Source: Dolichospermum sp. DET69 (GTDB lineage Bacteria > Cyanobacteriota > Cyanobacteriia > Cyanobacteriales > Nostocaceae). Taken from it: a stretch of 64,000 bases of DNA. The first letter of the stretch is position 1. Each line of letters begins with the position of its first letter. The DNA lies in NCBI GenBank assembly GCA_017355425.1, contig CP070233.1, positions 3,637,501-3,701,500 of the forward strand, given 5' to 3'. Positions 17,995 to 28,351 of this stretch are shown here, piece after piece. The position numbers and the translations under genes were made by a program. A model generated the notes under the pieces. That model searched no databases. It was not told the origin of the DNA and saw nothing but the letters and a program-made list of their open reading frames with translations.

Positions 17995-18069
17995 TATCGC
18001 CTATAATACTAACTAGATAGACAACTAAATAGCTAGAATACTTTCGAGGTTATTAGGAATAGGTTAAAA

Positions 18070-18876
18070 ATGGCAAAGCGTGGCGAAGTACTTGTAGTAA
18101 TAATGCCAGCAAAATCGGACATGAAAATTGCCTGTGAGCAAAACTGGTATCGGATTCCTGCTGATCAAGTGGAACGTCTTAAACAACGTAATGTTTGGGA
18201 ACCAAAATGGTTAGCCTTTTATCAGCCAAAAGTTTTTCGTGATGAGGCATTTGCCGTCAATTACTATGCTTCCATAAAGTCTATTAGTCAGACTTTCAGA
18301 CATGAGCTTTTTCCTGATGAATCACCAAACTCCAAAAGTCAGAAACGTTATTACAAAATAGACATACACCCTATGGAAAAACTACCGCAGTCAATCTATA
18401 GCCGTAGGCTCAGACGTATATTGTTCATTCCTACAACTTGGGAAAAGCTAATAAATGCAGCCGAAATTAACGATCTATGGGACGAAAGCCCATTAGAAGA
18501 TAAGCTTTGGGCTGAATTCAAGCGTTATTCTATAGATGCCGAGCGTCAACAGGAAGAGAAAATTAAAGATAAAACCTATCTCCTTGACTTTGCCATTTAC
18601 TGTGAAAAAGGAAAAATAGATGCAGAGACAGATGGGGATACTTGGCATTCAGCCAAAGACCGTATTGCTGAGGATAATCTCAGGGATAACGATCTTGAGA
18701 CTGTTGGTTGGCGAACTATTCGTTTCAATTCCCAAAAGATCCGAGAAGAAATGACTGAATATTGCATTCCTACAATTCTAGAAAACATCAAAAATCTAGG
18801 CGGACTGAAAGATGACCAAAAAAGGATGCCTCGCAAAATTGGCTTGGATGGTTCGGAACAATTGACTCTATTTTAG
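18070..18876 (+). CDS. Protein with C-terminal Vsr/DUF559-like endonuclease domain
   Basis: A 268-residue protein. The N-terminal 150 residues have no recognised domain. The C-terminal part (about 185-250) shows a PD-(D/E)XK-type pattern: YLLDFAIYCEKGKIDAETDG, then a basic helix with RIAEDNLRDN, and GWRTIRFNSQKI. This is the layout of DUF559/very-short-patch-repair-like nucleases, where D, E and the region before H coordinate metal. Flanked by 60-bp direct repeats, so probably acquired as a cassette. A role in restriction or repair is inference. Confidence 0.7.
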   Translation: MAKRGEVLVVIMPAKSDMKIACEQNWYRIPADQVERLKQRNVWEPKWLAFYQPKVFRDEAFAVNYYASIKSISQTFRHELFPDESPNSKSQKRYYKIDIHPMEKLPQSIYSRRLRRILFIPTTWEKLINAAEINDLWDESPLEDKLWAEFKRYSIDAERQQEEKIKDKTYLLDFAIYCEKGKIDAETDGDTWHSAKDRIAEDNLRDNDLETVGWRTIRFNSQKIREEMTEYCIPTILENIKNLGGLKDDQKRMPRKIGLDGSEQLTLF

Positions 18877-18898
18877 AAGCATATATTATCTTCAAAAT

Positions 18899-18988
18899 AT
18901 ACACTCATCGAGGCAGGAATTAAAAAAGAAGATATCGTCACCAGTTGGCAACAAGCGAACTGCTTGCAGCAGCGCTTACGCTATCGCT
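18899..18988. repeat. Repeat flanking the endonuclease gene, copy 2
   Basis: Starts 23 bases after the endonuclease stop and reads on past the copy-1 stop position (TSWQQANCLQQRL) to TAA near 18994. See copy 1 at 17844. Confidence 0.65.
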
Positions 18989-19026
18989 ACGAATAAATAA
19001 CCTTTAGTGATTTTTTAGTTACTAAC

Positions 19027-19367
19027 TTAAAATTCTTGAGAAATAATAATTAAAATTGCTGATTTTAAAGGACTAATTTTAGTTTGAATAATGTCCCAAA
19101 TAATCTCGTCCTCCAAAGAAAAATAAGCATGAACTAAAATATCTCTCAATCCAGCAATTTTGCGCCATTCAATATGCGGATATTTATTTCTTATTTCTGG
19201 AGGAATTTGTTTAACTGCTTCCCCAATCACTGATAAATTTCTAATTACCGCATCAAATCTTAATTCATCAGCAAAAAAACTATTATCATTAATCCTTGAG
19301 TATAACGGATAATTTTATCACAACTAATTAAAATATCATCACAATAAAGTTTTAAACTACGCGACAT
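19027..19367 (-). pseudogene. hepT: HepT-like toxin (HEPN) with single-base frameshift
   Basis: Starts at ATG 19367, overlapping the 3' end of mntA by 11 bases, and reads SLKLYCDDILISCDKIIRYT. Near 19290-19300 one base is missing: the frame then goes to TAA while the next frame continues FFADELRFDAVIRNLSVIGE and the HEPN motif RDILVHAY (RxxxxH). Family function is a tRNA/mRNA-targeting HEPN ribonuclease kept inactive by MntA AMPylation. Inactive unless the frameshift is a sequencing error. Confidence 0.8.
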
Positions 19368-19647
19368 AAATAGCGTCTTTTTCTACAGAACTAATAATTT
19401 GAGGTTTCAACATTTTTTTAGTGACTAAATCAACGGATAAAGATAAGTTATCTTCCAAGAAGAATTTTAAGTCCATATATTGATCAAAGGTAACTTTTCC
19501 TTGAAATTCTACGAGTAAATCAAGATCGCTAGTATTTTTTGCTTCATCTCTTGCATAAGAACCAAATAAAGCTAAGGAAGTTACACCATAACTTTTGATC
19601 GTGGTTAAGTTTTTTTTCAGGAAGTTGATTAAATATTCTCTATTCAT
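19357..19647 (-). CDS. mntA: MntA-like nucleotidyltransferase antitoxin
   Basis: A 96-residue minimal nucleotidyltransferase: ALFGSYARDEAKNTSDLDLL (the GS...DxD active site) and a third acidic residue in LSVDLV. In characterised pairs MntA attaches AMP to the HepT tyrosine and blocks the toxin. Upstream of and overlapping hepT as usual. It appears intact although its partner is frameshifted. Confidence 0.9.
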   Translation of the reverse strand: MNREYLINFLKKNLTTIKSYGVTSLALFGSYARDEAKNTSDLDLLVEFQGKVTFDQYMDLKFFLEDNLSLSVDLVTKKMLKPQIISSVEKDAIYVA

Positions 19648-19705
19648 GATTGTTACCTAATGTTTTTGGTCTGAATTAGGATTTAAGCATTCACAGCAAT
19701 GTTTC

Positions 19706-19738
19706 AGATCCCCGACTTCTCAGAGAAGTCGGGGATCT
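19706..19738. repeat. Perfect 15-bp inverted repeat
   Basis: AGATCCCCGACTTCT, loop CAG, then the exact complement. Located between the divergent mntA and the patatin gene. No strong T-run follows on either side, so it is more likely a dispersed palindromic repeat than a terminator. Confidence 0.8.
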
Positions 19739-19801
19739 TATTCTTGGAATATGTTACAATTTGCGTCATAAAATTAATAGATTAATAATTTAAATTATTA
19801 C

Positions 19802-20779
19802 ATGAAAGAAGCCAAAATCAAACTCGGATTGGTGCTGGCGGGTGGCGGTGCTAAGGGCGCGTACCAATCAGGTGTGGTCAAATACCTAGCAGAAATTGAC
19901 TTTGCACCTCTGATGATTGCAGGTACAAGTATCGGTGCGCTCAATGGTGCGATCCTTGCTTCTGGTACATCCTTTAAACAATCAAGCGATGCCTTCGGCG
20001 AGCGCAGCTATCGCCTATGGCAACTATGGAGAGAACTGGGTGAAGCCAACATTATCAACTGGCAGTTAGTTAAATATCCACTGCATTCCTTGGCACAATA
20101 TTTACATTTCTCAGGTGAAGACGCATCACTTTGCAACTCTAGACCACTGGATGAATTTTTACACAATGCAGTCAATGCCGAACAACTGCGAAATGGAATC
20201 GAACTATGGGTAGCCGCATTTCCTTCAGCCCACAATTTTCTACCATCTCCACACAAAGCAGGTCAGATTGTCCCCACAATAGGCAATGCGATCGCCTCCA
20301 ATCTTGGACAGTCCGCCGAATATATTCACGTCCAATCAGCCAAAACTGATGAAGAAATTTATCAAACATTACTCGCCAGTGCTGCTATTCCTTTAGCATT
20401 TAAATCGCGCAAAGTTGATGACAAGCATTATGTTGATGGTTGGTTAGGTGATAATGTCCCTCTCAAAGCTTTAGCAAATCGCGGTTGTACTCATGCGATC
20501 GTTATTCATTTAGGAAATGGTGAACTTTGGAATCGTCATGATTTCCCTAATCAAACAATTATTGAAATTCGTCCAACTGAAGATATGGGTGGTCTTAATA
20601 CATTATTAGATTTCAGTCCCGAACGGATTCAACTTTTGCAAAACCGAGGTTATCAAGATGCAAAACGCTGTCTTGAACCAATTTTACAAACACTGATGAT
20701 CGAGCGATCGCGCCCAGAAAGTTTTGCGCGGCTTCAGGAAACATCAAAGCGATTAAGAGACGATCCACCAATATATTAA
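19802..20779 (+). CDS. Patatin-like phospholipase
   Basis: A 325-residue patatin-domain hydrolase. The oxyanion loop GLVLAGGGAKGAYQSG, nucleophile elbow GTSIGA and catalytic DG in VDGWLGDNVPL are all present, so the Ser-Asp dyad is complete. Expected to release fatty acids from lipids; the substrate is unknown. No signal peptide, so cytosolic or membrane-peripheral. A small hypothetical gene follows 10 bases later on the same strand. Confidence 0.92.
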   Translation: MKEAKIKLGLVLAGGGAKGAYQSGVVKYLAEIDFAPLMIAGTSIGALNGAILASGTSFKQSSDAFGERSYRLWQLWRELGEANIINWQLVKYPLHSLAQYLHFSGEDASLCNSRPLDEFLHNAVNAEQLRNGIELWVAAFPSAHNFLPSPHKAGQIVPTIGNAIASNLGQSAEYIHVQSAKTDEEIYQTLLASAAIPLAFKSRKVDDKHYVDGWLGDNVPLKALANRGCTHAIVIHLGNGELWNRHDFPNQTIIEIRPTEDMGGLNTLLDFSPERIQLLQNRGYQDAKRCLEPILQTLMIERSRPESFARLQETSKRLRDDPPIY

Positions 20780-20789
20780 TTAAAACTGA

Positions 20790-21065
20790 ATGATGAAACA
20801 GCCTTGGGGTGCGGTACAAATAAACAAGGCGCTGTGCGCTATTATTTCAGGTGTGGGGATAGGGATGATCTTCTGGGGGTGTAATGCTAATAACCCCCAA
20901 ATTCAAGATTTGACACTCTCACTGGCTTTAGCCGCTGAGATTCTTGGTTCAACGAGTCCACTTAGCTCAGATCCCTTGCAGTATCTAAACCAGAGGTGGT
21001 TCTCTCCCCAAGCGTTAACTTTCCCTCTGCCCGAAGGTAGTCGCATTGCTGCAAATTTTGCTTGA
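20790..21065 (+). CDS. Small hypothetical protein with membrane/lipobox-like N-terminus
   Basis: A 91-residue ORF. The N-terminus has a hydrophobic stretch ending GMIFWGCNANN, a poor lipobox (xxGC). The rest has no recognised domain. It begins 10 bases after the patatin stop and may be cotranscribed. It could be the start of a longer decayed lipoprotein gene; no continuation was found in 21066-21300. Confidence 0.5.
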   Translation: MMKQPWGAVQINKALCAIISGVGIGMIFWGCNANNPQIQDLTLSLALAAEILGSTSPLSSDPLQYLNQRWFSPQALTFPLPEGSRIAANFA

Positions 21066-21301
21066 GTTTAAATTCTGTGTTGTCTAGCTCCCATGAAGAT
21101 TTTACCTATTCGGAGGGTAGTCACTAGAACTATGGAATAGAACCCCATATCAACAAGAGTCAAGGACCAGAAAAGCCGTTAGGCAGTTAGGTTTTTATAC
21201 AGGTTGATTACCATTCCTGTTGTGAACATTATAACACTATTAGGAACAAAGATGACAAAACTTCATGCACCTCAACCAATCTTCATGAAAAGAAAGACTC
21301 T

Positions 21302-21748
21302 ATGCGCTTTATTACCGCACGAGTCGCTTATATCTCAGGTCTAAAGACACTGAGTTTTACGCTTGCCGGATGCTCTTATAAAAATAAGCGTTATGGTTTT
21401 GAGTTTCCTTATCCGCATACTTGGCAGGTGTCAGGAAACCCAGACAATAGTGATGGTGTTGTTTTAGTTTCACCAAACCAAAAAAACGTAGAAATTCGTG
21501 CTTATGCAAGTAAGTCTGGATTAAAATCCTTAACTGAAAATTCCCAGCCAGTCCCTAATTTTCAGACTCATCAAGGTTTTCCTGGGGTATTGGCTGTAGA
21601 GGCTGGTGAAAAGGTGACTGTGATTAAATTGACTATTAGCCAAGAGAACTTGGAATATCACTGGCAAGGACAAAGCGCGAGTCAAGACTTTAAAAATTAT
21701 TACAGGCTGTTTTACTACATTGCTCAGGAGTATAAAATTAGTCAGTAG
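21302..21748 (+). CDS. Putative lipoprotein with PsbP-like C-terminal region
   Basis: A 148-residue ORF. The N-terminus has a hydrophobic stretch ending SFTLAGC, a good lipobox, followed by YGFEFPYPHTWQVSG, which resembles the first strand of PsbP-like/DUF1795-type folds found in photosynthetic lipoproteins. Short for the family. Partner and role unknown. Confidence 0.6.
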   Translation: MRFITARVAYISGLKTLSFTLAGCSYKNKRYGFEFPYPHTWQVSGNPDNSDGVVLVSPNQKNVEIRAYASKSGLKSLTENSQPVPNFQTHQGFPGVLAVEAGEKVTVIKLTISQENLEYHWQGQSASQDFKNYYRLFYYIAQEYKISQ

Positions 21749-23276
<1,528 letters not shown>

Positions 23277-23428
23277 GAAGTCAGGAGTCACAGAGTCAGG
23301 AGTCACAGAGTCAGAAGTCAGGAGTTAAGTAAGAAGAAAATTTCTTCCCTTCTCCTTTTCTTCTGTTCTTTCTCCTCTATTCTGAACTCCTGTAACTTCT
23401 GTAACTTCTGAACTTCTCATCATTTGAT
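23277..23428. repeat. Short tandem repeats between sqdB and sqdX
   Basis: GTCAGGAGTCACAGA is repeated in tandem (about 23280-23325), followed by pyrimidine-rich CTTCTCC-type sequence. Typical short tandem repeat of filamentous cyanobacteria; non-coding. Confidence 0.7.
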
Positions 23429-24553
23429 ATGCGAATAGCCTTATTTACAGAAACCTTTTTACCTAAAGTTGATGGCATTGTTACACGCCTTCGGCATACT
23501 GTTGACCATTTACAACGACATGGCAATCAAGTCTTAGTATTTGCTCCCGAAGGTGGCATAACTGAACACAAAGGTGCAAAAGTTTACGGTGTTAGTGGCT
23601 TTCCCTTACCTCTTTACCCAGAGTTAAAAATGGCACTGCCCCGCCCTGCCATTGGTCATGCCTTAGAAGATTTTCAACCAGATATTATTCATGTTGTTAA
23701 TCCCGCAGTTCTCGGACTATCAGGGATTTTTTATAGTAAAGTTCTGAAAATTCCTTTGGTGGCTTCTTATCATACCCATTTGCCCCAATATCTACAGCAT
23801 TACGGTTTGGGGATGTTAGAAGGATTACTATGGGAGTTACTTAAACTTGGTCATAATCAAGCAGAATTAAATCTTTGTACTTCTACCGCTATGGTGAAGG
23901 AGTTAACAGAACATGGGATTGAAAGGGTAGATTTGTGGCAAAGAGGAGTAGATACAGAGTTATTTTCTCCAGATTTAGCTAGTGCCAAAATGCGATCGCA
24001 TCTTTCCCAAAAGCATCCAGATAGCCCCTTGTTGCTGTATGTTGGTCGTCTTTCAGTCGAAAAAGAAATTGAGCGGATTAAACCCATTCTCGAAGCCATT
24101 CCTGATGCCAGATTAGCATTAGTTGGCGATGGACCCCACCGCCAAGCTTTGGAAAAACACTTTGCGGGTACAAATACTTATTTTGTCGGTTATCTGATGG
24201 GTCAAGAATTAGGCGCTGCTTTTGCCAGTGCTGATGCCTTTATTTTTCCTTCCCGCACTGAAACACTAGGATTGGTGCTGCTAGAAGCCATGGCTGCCGG
24301 GTGTCCAGTGGTTGCAGCCCGTTCTGGAGGCATACCTGATATTGTGACAGATGGGGTAAATGGATATCTTTTTGATCCACAAGCTGATATTCAAGAGGCT
24401 ATTAATGCTACCTTGTGTTTGTTAAAACAACGACAGGAAATAACTATTATCCGTAAAAATGCCCGTGCGGAAGCAGAGAAATGGGGATGGACATCGGCTA
24501 CACTGCAATTGGAAGACTACTATCAAAAGATAGTGTTAAAAAATAGACAATGA
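23429..24553 (+). CDS. sqdX: Sulfoquinovosyltransferase SqdX (GT4 family)
   Basis: Transfers sulfoquinovose from UDP-sulfoquinovose to diacylglycerol, the last step of SQDG synthesis. A 374-residue GT-B glycosyltransferase: N-terminal FTETFLPKVDGIVTR, the C-terminal nucleotide-sugar domain with LLYVGRLSVEKEI and the EX7E region PSRTETLGLVLLEAMAAG. Downstream of sqdB in the same direction. Confidence 0.95.
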   Translation: MRIALFTETFLPKVDGIVTRLRHTVDHLQRHGNQVLVFAPEGGITEHKGAKVYGVSGFPLPLYPELKMALPRPAIGHALEDFQPDIIHVVNPAVLGLSGIFYSKVLKIPLVASYHTHLPQYLQHYGLGMLEGLLWELLKLGHNQAELNLCTSTAMVKELTEHGIERVDLWQRGVDTELFSPDLASAKMRSHLSQKHPDSPLLLYVGRLSVEKEIERIKPILEAIPDARLALVGDGPHRQALEKHFAGTNTYFVGYLMGQELGAAFASADAFIFPSRTETLGLVLLEAMAAGCPVVAARSGGIPDIVTDGVNGYLFDPQADIQEAINATLCLLKQRQEITIIRKNARAEAEKWGWTSATLQLEDYYQKIVLKNRQ

Positions 24554-24761
24554 GGTAAAGTTTGCTTCAACCTAGTTATCTAAGCTTGTTAAGGTAAAGA
24601 CACTTTCCTTTCAGAATGTTTAATCAGTACCGACAGATCATGGAACTAGCGAATCCCAAGGTGTCATGACTTAAATAACGTTTACCCTTTGACTACACTC
24701 AGGGTGGTCTGGTTCACATCTAATCCGTATTACTACTTTTTAGAATGATCCCTAATATTAA

Positions 24762-25019
24762 TTAAGCTTCTTCAGAACCGTGACTTTGAAAAGGTTGTTC
24801 ACCAATTTTCAGTTCTTTTTTTGATTGCTTTAATTCTTTCCAAAGTAATTTAATTTGTTTGTAAGCCTCCTGTGGAGGGAGTTTTCCACCTGTTTCTAAG
24901 TTACAGATATAACTAATTTTTTGGGCAAATTCTTGTAAATTCGCGTTGAATACCAAGTTTTCTGGCTTGACATGACCATAATAGCGACCACGGGGATAGA
25001 GAAAATCTTCTTTGCTCAT
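24762..25019 (-). CDS. Small conserved cyanobacterial protein (DUF7219-like)
   Basis: An 85-residue protein starting MSKEDFLYPRGRYYG, with NLVFNANLQEFAQKISYICN and a Lys-rich helical C-terminus (LLWKELKQSKKEL). I recognise it as a small protein widespread in cyanobacteria with no known role. Start chosen at ATG 25019; an in-frame start at 25043 would add eight residues. Confidence 0.75.
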   Translation of the reverse strand: MSKEDFLYPRGRYYGHVKPENLVFNANLQEFAQKISYICNLETGGKLPPQEAYKQIKLLWKELKQSKKELKIGEQPFQSHGSEEA

Positions 25020-25043
25020 CATTTTTTTTCTCCATTTACTCAA

Positions 25044-25380
25044 CTACTATAAACCTTATATAATATTCGTAGCGCAGTTTGGCCTTAGCCAGACATTGCT
25101 GTTCGTTTCTCCTGTTGGTCTTGATAGCTCCTCTATCTATCTTTTCAGAAGGGGATGGATCAAATTATTACATCCTGCTGATAGTTTAGCGTAGCGTGAG
25201 CTACAAGTGGAGATTGAGGGGCAGTTAGTCACAGTTAGTTATTTTCTAATTGATTAACAACAGATTGTATTAAATTCAACAAGTTATTAATATATTCCTG
25301 AAGATAGGTTAATATACTCCTTTTTGCCAAACATTAAACAATTATCTTTTGGTATAATAAAACTATAGGACTTACACACT
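25044..25380. other. Gene-free interval
   Basis: AT-rich; contains one copy of TTAGCGTAGCGTGAGC (about 25185-25200). Nothing else recognised. Confidence 0.5.
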
Positions 25381-25615
25381 GTACAAGTTAATCTCAACGC
25401 CGCTAAAAACATTGACCGATGGTTTGCGGATATTTTTATCCCTGTAGCGTAGCGGTTCCTTTTAGGAACTACGGTCAGAAACGGTAAGTTCTACCGAGAT
25501 AGCCTGTGGAGCGGACAAACCTCTTAGAAGTCATTCTAAGACCGTGATTAAACAGGAAATAAGCACTAAGGTTATCGCTGTCCAGATGTGTCTAGACTTT
25601 GGTAATTTTGGGTAA
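25381..25615 (+). pseudogene. Fossil 3' end of a tnpB gene with its right-end RNA region
   Basis: Bases 25381-25452 translate as NLNAAKNIDRWFADIFIPVA then stop, matching the last RuvC block (D-x-NAAKN) and tail of cyanobacterial TnpB proteins. The following 150 bases contain CTTAGAAGTCATTCTAAG and AAACAGGAA, a pattern I associate with the right-end RNA of such elements. The rest of tnpB is gone. Different from the intact element at 26700. Confidence 0.55.
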
Positions 25616-25639
25616 GTTTTATAGAACGGTTTAGCCATT

Positions 25640-25778
25640 GGTGTCAACTTAACGTAAAATCCATAGCCCGCCTGGGAATGATAGCGTAGCGTGGCGTAAG
25701 CCATAGTTCAGGGCGGGTGTGGAAGCAAACAGATAAGTAGGGGCGTATTGCAATACGCCCTTACTTAAGTTGACACCT
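25640..25778. mobile_element. MITE-like element with GGTGTCAACTTAA termini
   Basis: The left end GGTGTCAACTTAACGTAA is mirrored at the right end (25761-25778) with one indel. Inside is the 20-bp perfect palindrome GGGCGTATTGCAATACGCCC (25741-25760) and a GATAGCGTAGCGTGGCG repeat. No coding capacity. A solo left end lies near 21817. Target duplication not resolved. Confidence 0.6.
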
Positions 25779-25965
25779 ATAATCACTGCTAAACCCCTAC
25801 GAGGAATGTGGTTTTTACAGCCATACATATTTGATATTTTTGGTCAATGCCTAAGTCCTATTATACATAAACCTCCTTAGAAATTATTAAATACCCAAGA
25901 AAACGTCAAAATTCCCGACTTCTGGCAAAAATCGGGAAAATGAAGTATTAATTGGAATTTGCTAA

Positions 25966-26658
25966 CTAAGCAGATGTCCGAGTTGCTTCTAGTAAACTGG
26001 AAAAGTAAAAGCTTGTTCGGGTCATTGCTTGTCTTTGGACTGAAAAACCATTTTTTTGCAGAATTTTGATTACATTAGCTTCACGATGCAAATAAGCGCG
26101 AGTGGCTTTACTTGGTCCAGGAAAGAAACTACCGATTTTTTTGAGGATAGTCAGAAAAAAGGTTTTAGGTGCAAAACTAAGAATAATTCTTGATTGAGCT
26201 AAAGAACATAGATGAGAAATCATTTCATCAGCTTTGTCTTGAGGGTAATGAATGAGAACATCCAAACAGATAACGGTGTGATAATTACCACCCAAAGATT
26301 CTAAATCCTGTACCGCAAAAGAGGGATTGACAGTATTGAATAAAGCGTTTACTGCCCTATCCTGGGCTTCTGATACCATTTTGGCGGAAATGTCGCTGGC
26401 GTAGACTTTAGCACCATCTATAGCCAGAGGAATACTCAAACTACCCACACCACATCCAGCATCACAAATTGATAATGATGGTAAATTGTTGTCAGCTTTT
26501 AACCAGCCGATGACATTATCCACGGTTTGCTGATGTCCAGTGCGAATATCTAGCTGGACTTTGTTAACTTCACCATCACCATAGATGCGTTGCCACCTAT
26601 CAAAACCTGTGGAGTTGAAGTATTCGCGGACTATTGTTTTATCGTCGGCTGCGTTCAT
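25966..26658 (-). CDS. chlM: Magnesium protoporphyrin IX methyltransferase
   Basis: Adds a methyl group from SAM to Mg-protoporphyrin IX in chlorophyll synthesis; membrane-associated. A 230-residue protein from ATG 26658 (MNAADDKTIVREYFNSTGF), the normal ChlM start. SAM-binding motif ICDAGCGVGSLSIPLA; later SFAPKTFF and C-terminal FYFSSLLEA. A longer frame from 26748 reads 30 extra residues, but these come from the right end of the IS200/IS605 element inserted about 40 bases upstream. The native promoter is therefore separated from the gene. Confidence 0.95.
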   Translation of the reverse strand: MNAADDKTIVREYFNSTGFDRWQRIYGDGEVNKVQLDIRTGHQQTVDNVIGWLKADNNLPSLSICDAGCGVGSLSIPLAIDGAKVYASDISAKMVSEAQDRAVNALFNTVNPSFAVQDLESLGGNYHTVICLDVLIHYPQDKADEMISHLCSLAQSRIILSFAPKTFFLTILKKIGSFFPGPSKATRAYLHREANVIKILQKNGFSVQRQAMTRTSFYFSSLLEATRTSA

Positions 26659-26699
26659 AAACTCAATTGCTAATTGTTCACAATTCTTAAAATTATCAT

Positions 26700-26850
26700 T
26701 TTTGACATACTCACCGACCTGAAGGTGCGGTGATTCTTGACGCTTCACTGACTGACGCTAACCGTTGCTAGTCTTACTCTGTCTGGAGCGCCCGTTTAGA
26801 GTCGTGGCAATGCCCTATCCCGACTTTATTTATATTTTTTGCGGCGTTCT
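26700..26850 (-). ncRNA. Putative TnpB right-end guide RNA (reRNA/omega RNA)
   Basis: In TnpB elements the guide RNA is made from the 3' end of the tnpB transcript through the right end, with the guide coming from flanking DNA. Here that would span the tnpB 3' codons and the hairpin at 26711-26733; the guide would be read from the chlM leader below 26700. Limits are inferred, not seen. Confidence 0.4.
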
Positions 26851-27901
26851 CGTCTCGGTCGTGTTCAGTCCCACAATTCAGGCACTTAACCGACCGAATT
26901 TTTAGATCAAGTTTCCCCCATTTGTAGCCACATTCAGAGCAAATTTGGCTGGTCGGTTCCCATCTACTAATGACGTGAAATGTCCTGCCAAACTTCTGTG
27001 ATTTAGCTTCACATAACGTCCGAAACTCTCTCCATCCCTGAAGACTAATCGCCCTAGCAAGTTTGCGATTTTTAACCATGCCCGATACACTCAAATCTTC
27101 TAAAACGATAACTTCATTTTCGCTAACTATTTTGGAGGATAATTTGTGCAAAAAGTCTTTTCTGGTATCAGCTATTTCGTTATGTAGTTTTGCAATTTGA
27201 ATTCGGGTTTTATTTCTTCGTTGTGAGTCTTTTGGTTGCCGTGCTAATTTCTTCTGAAGTTTGCGAATCTTCCTGTCTAATTTTGAGTAATCGGGGCTTT
27301 GGGCTTTTTCTCCATTGCTCATGACAGCAAAAGTTTTTATCCCCAAATCAATACCGATACTTTGGTTTTTAGCATCAATATTAACGGGTTCAACTTCTAC
27401 TACAAAACTGATAAAATAACGGCTAGCACAATCCTTTATTACTGTTACAGAGCTAGGAGCGGAGGGTAAATCTCTTGACCAAATCGGGCTAACGTTACCA
27501 ATTTTGGCTAGATAAACCTCATCCCCTTTGATTGAAAACCCACCGATTCTAAATCGTGCTGACTGCTGATTAGTCTTCTTTTTGAACTTAGGACGACCTA
27601 ATTTTTTACCTTTGCGTTTCCCTTTTAGAGAATCAAAAAAGTTTTTATAGGCAACTCCCAAATCTGCAACCGATTGTTGCAAAGGAATATTAGAAACATC
27701 AGACAACCATTGCCGCTCAATAGTTTTTTTTGCTTGAGTAATAACCAACTTTTGCAAGTCGTTGTTACTTGGTAGTTTTTCTGCTTGTTTACACATAGCC
27801 AGCGCATCATTCCAAACCACGCGAACACAACCAAACAATTGAGCTAAAAGCTTTTGCTGTTGGTCTGTAGGGTAGAAACGGAGTTGATATCTGGCTTTCA
27901 T
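26774..27901 (-). CDS. tnpB: TnpB RNA-guided nuclease of IS200/IS605 element
   Basis: A 375-residue TnpB, ancestor family of Cas12. RuvC acidic residues are all present: D in SIGIDLGIKTFAVMS, E in VIVLEDLSVSGM and D in HDRDENAAKNINK. The zinc finger is ICSECGYKWG / VKCLNCGTEHD. N-terminal KARYQLRFYPTDQQQKLL is standard. Known function: RNA-guided cleavage of the empty donor site to keep the element. Complete, starting at ATG 27901, divergent from tnpA. Confidence 0.96.
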   Translation of the reverse strand: MKARYQLRFYPTDQQQKLLAQLFGCVRVVWNDALAMCKQAEKLPSNNDLQKLVITQAKKTIERQWLSDVSNIPLQQSVADLGVAYKNFFDSLKGKRKGKKLGRPKFKKKTNQQSARFRIGGFSIKGDEVYLAKIGNVSPIWSRDLPSAPSSVTVIKDCASRYFISFVVEVEPVNIDAKNQSIGIDLGIKTFAVMSNGEKAQSPDYSKLDRKIRKLQKKLARQPKDSQRRNKTRIQIAKLHNEIADTRKDFLHKLSSKIVSENEVIVLEDLSVSGMVKNRKLARAISLQGWREFRTLCEAKSQKFGRTFHVISRWEPTSQICSECGYKWGKLDLKIRSVKCLNCGTEHDRDENAAKNINKVGIGHCHDSKRALQTE

Positions 27902-27952
27902 GGTTAATGCTATAATTGGGCTGTAAATTAATTATATATTGGTCTGCACAAA

Positions 27953-28351
27953 ATGGCAAGTCCCCTCAGAAGAGAAAGACACAGCGTTACAGACTTAAAG
28001 ATTCATTTGGTTTGCGTTACGAAATATCGTCGGGCTGTGTTTACTGGTGAAAGTCTTGATTTAATTGAAAAAACATTTCGTGAGGTGGCTGAAAAAATGA
28101 ATTTTAAAGTGCTTGAGTTCAACGGTGAAGGAAATCACGTTCATGCACTGATTGAATATCCTCCTAAATTATCTGTTTCTCAAATAGTAAATGCTCTAAA
28201 AGGCGTATCTAGCCGCAGATATGGACAAGCCGGATATAAAAAACCCCACAAAGAATCTCTATGGAGTCCCAGCTATTTTGCCACTTCAGTCGGTGGTGCG
28301 CCACTAGAAATATTAAAAGAGTATATTAAGAATCAAGAAAAGCCGTCCTAG
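27953..28351 (+). CDS. tnpA: TnpA Y1 transposase of IS200/IS605 element
   Basis: A 132-residue HUH single-strand transposase. The HUH motif is GNHVHALIEYPP; the catalytic tyrosine is in EYIKNQ near the C-terminus. Moves the element as single-stranded DNA through the end hairpins. Complete. The start is separated by 51 bases from divergent tnpB, so their promoters share this gap. Confidence 0.96.
   Translation: MASPLRRERHSVTDLKIHLVCVTKYRRAVFTGESLDLIEKTFREVAEKMNFKVLEFNGEGNHVHALIEYPPKLSVSQIVNALKGVSSRRYGQAGYKKPHKESLWSPSYFATSVGGAPLEILKEYIKNQEKPS

Noticed and set aside
26659-26748. 30-residue N-terminal extension of ChlM
   Set aside because: It is encoded by the right end of the IS200/IS605 element, not by the chlM gene.
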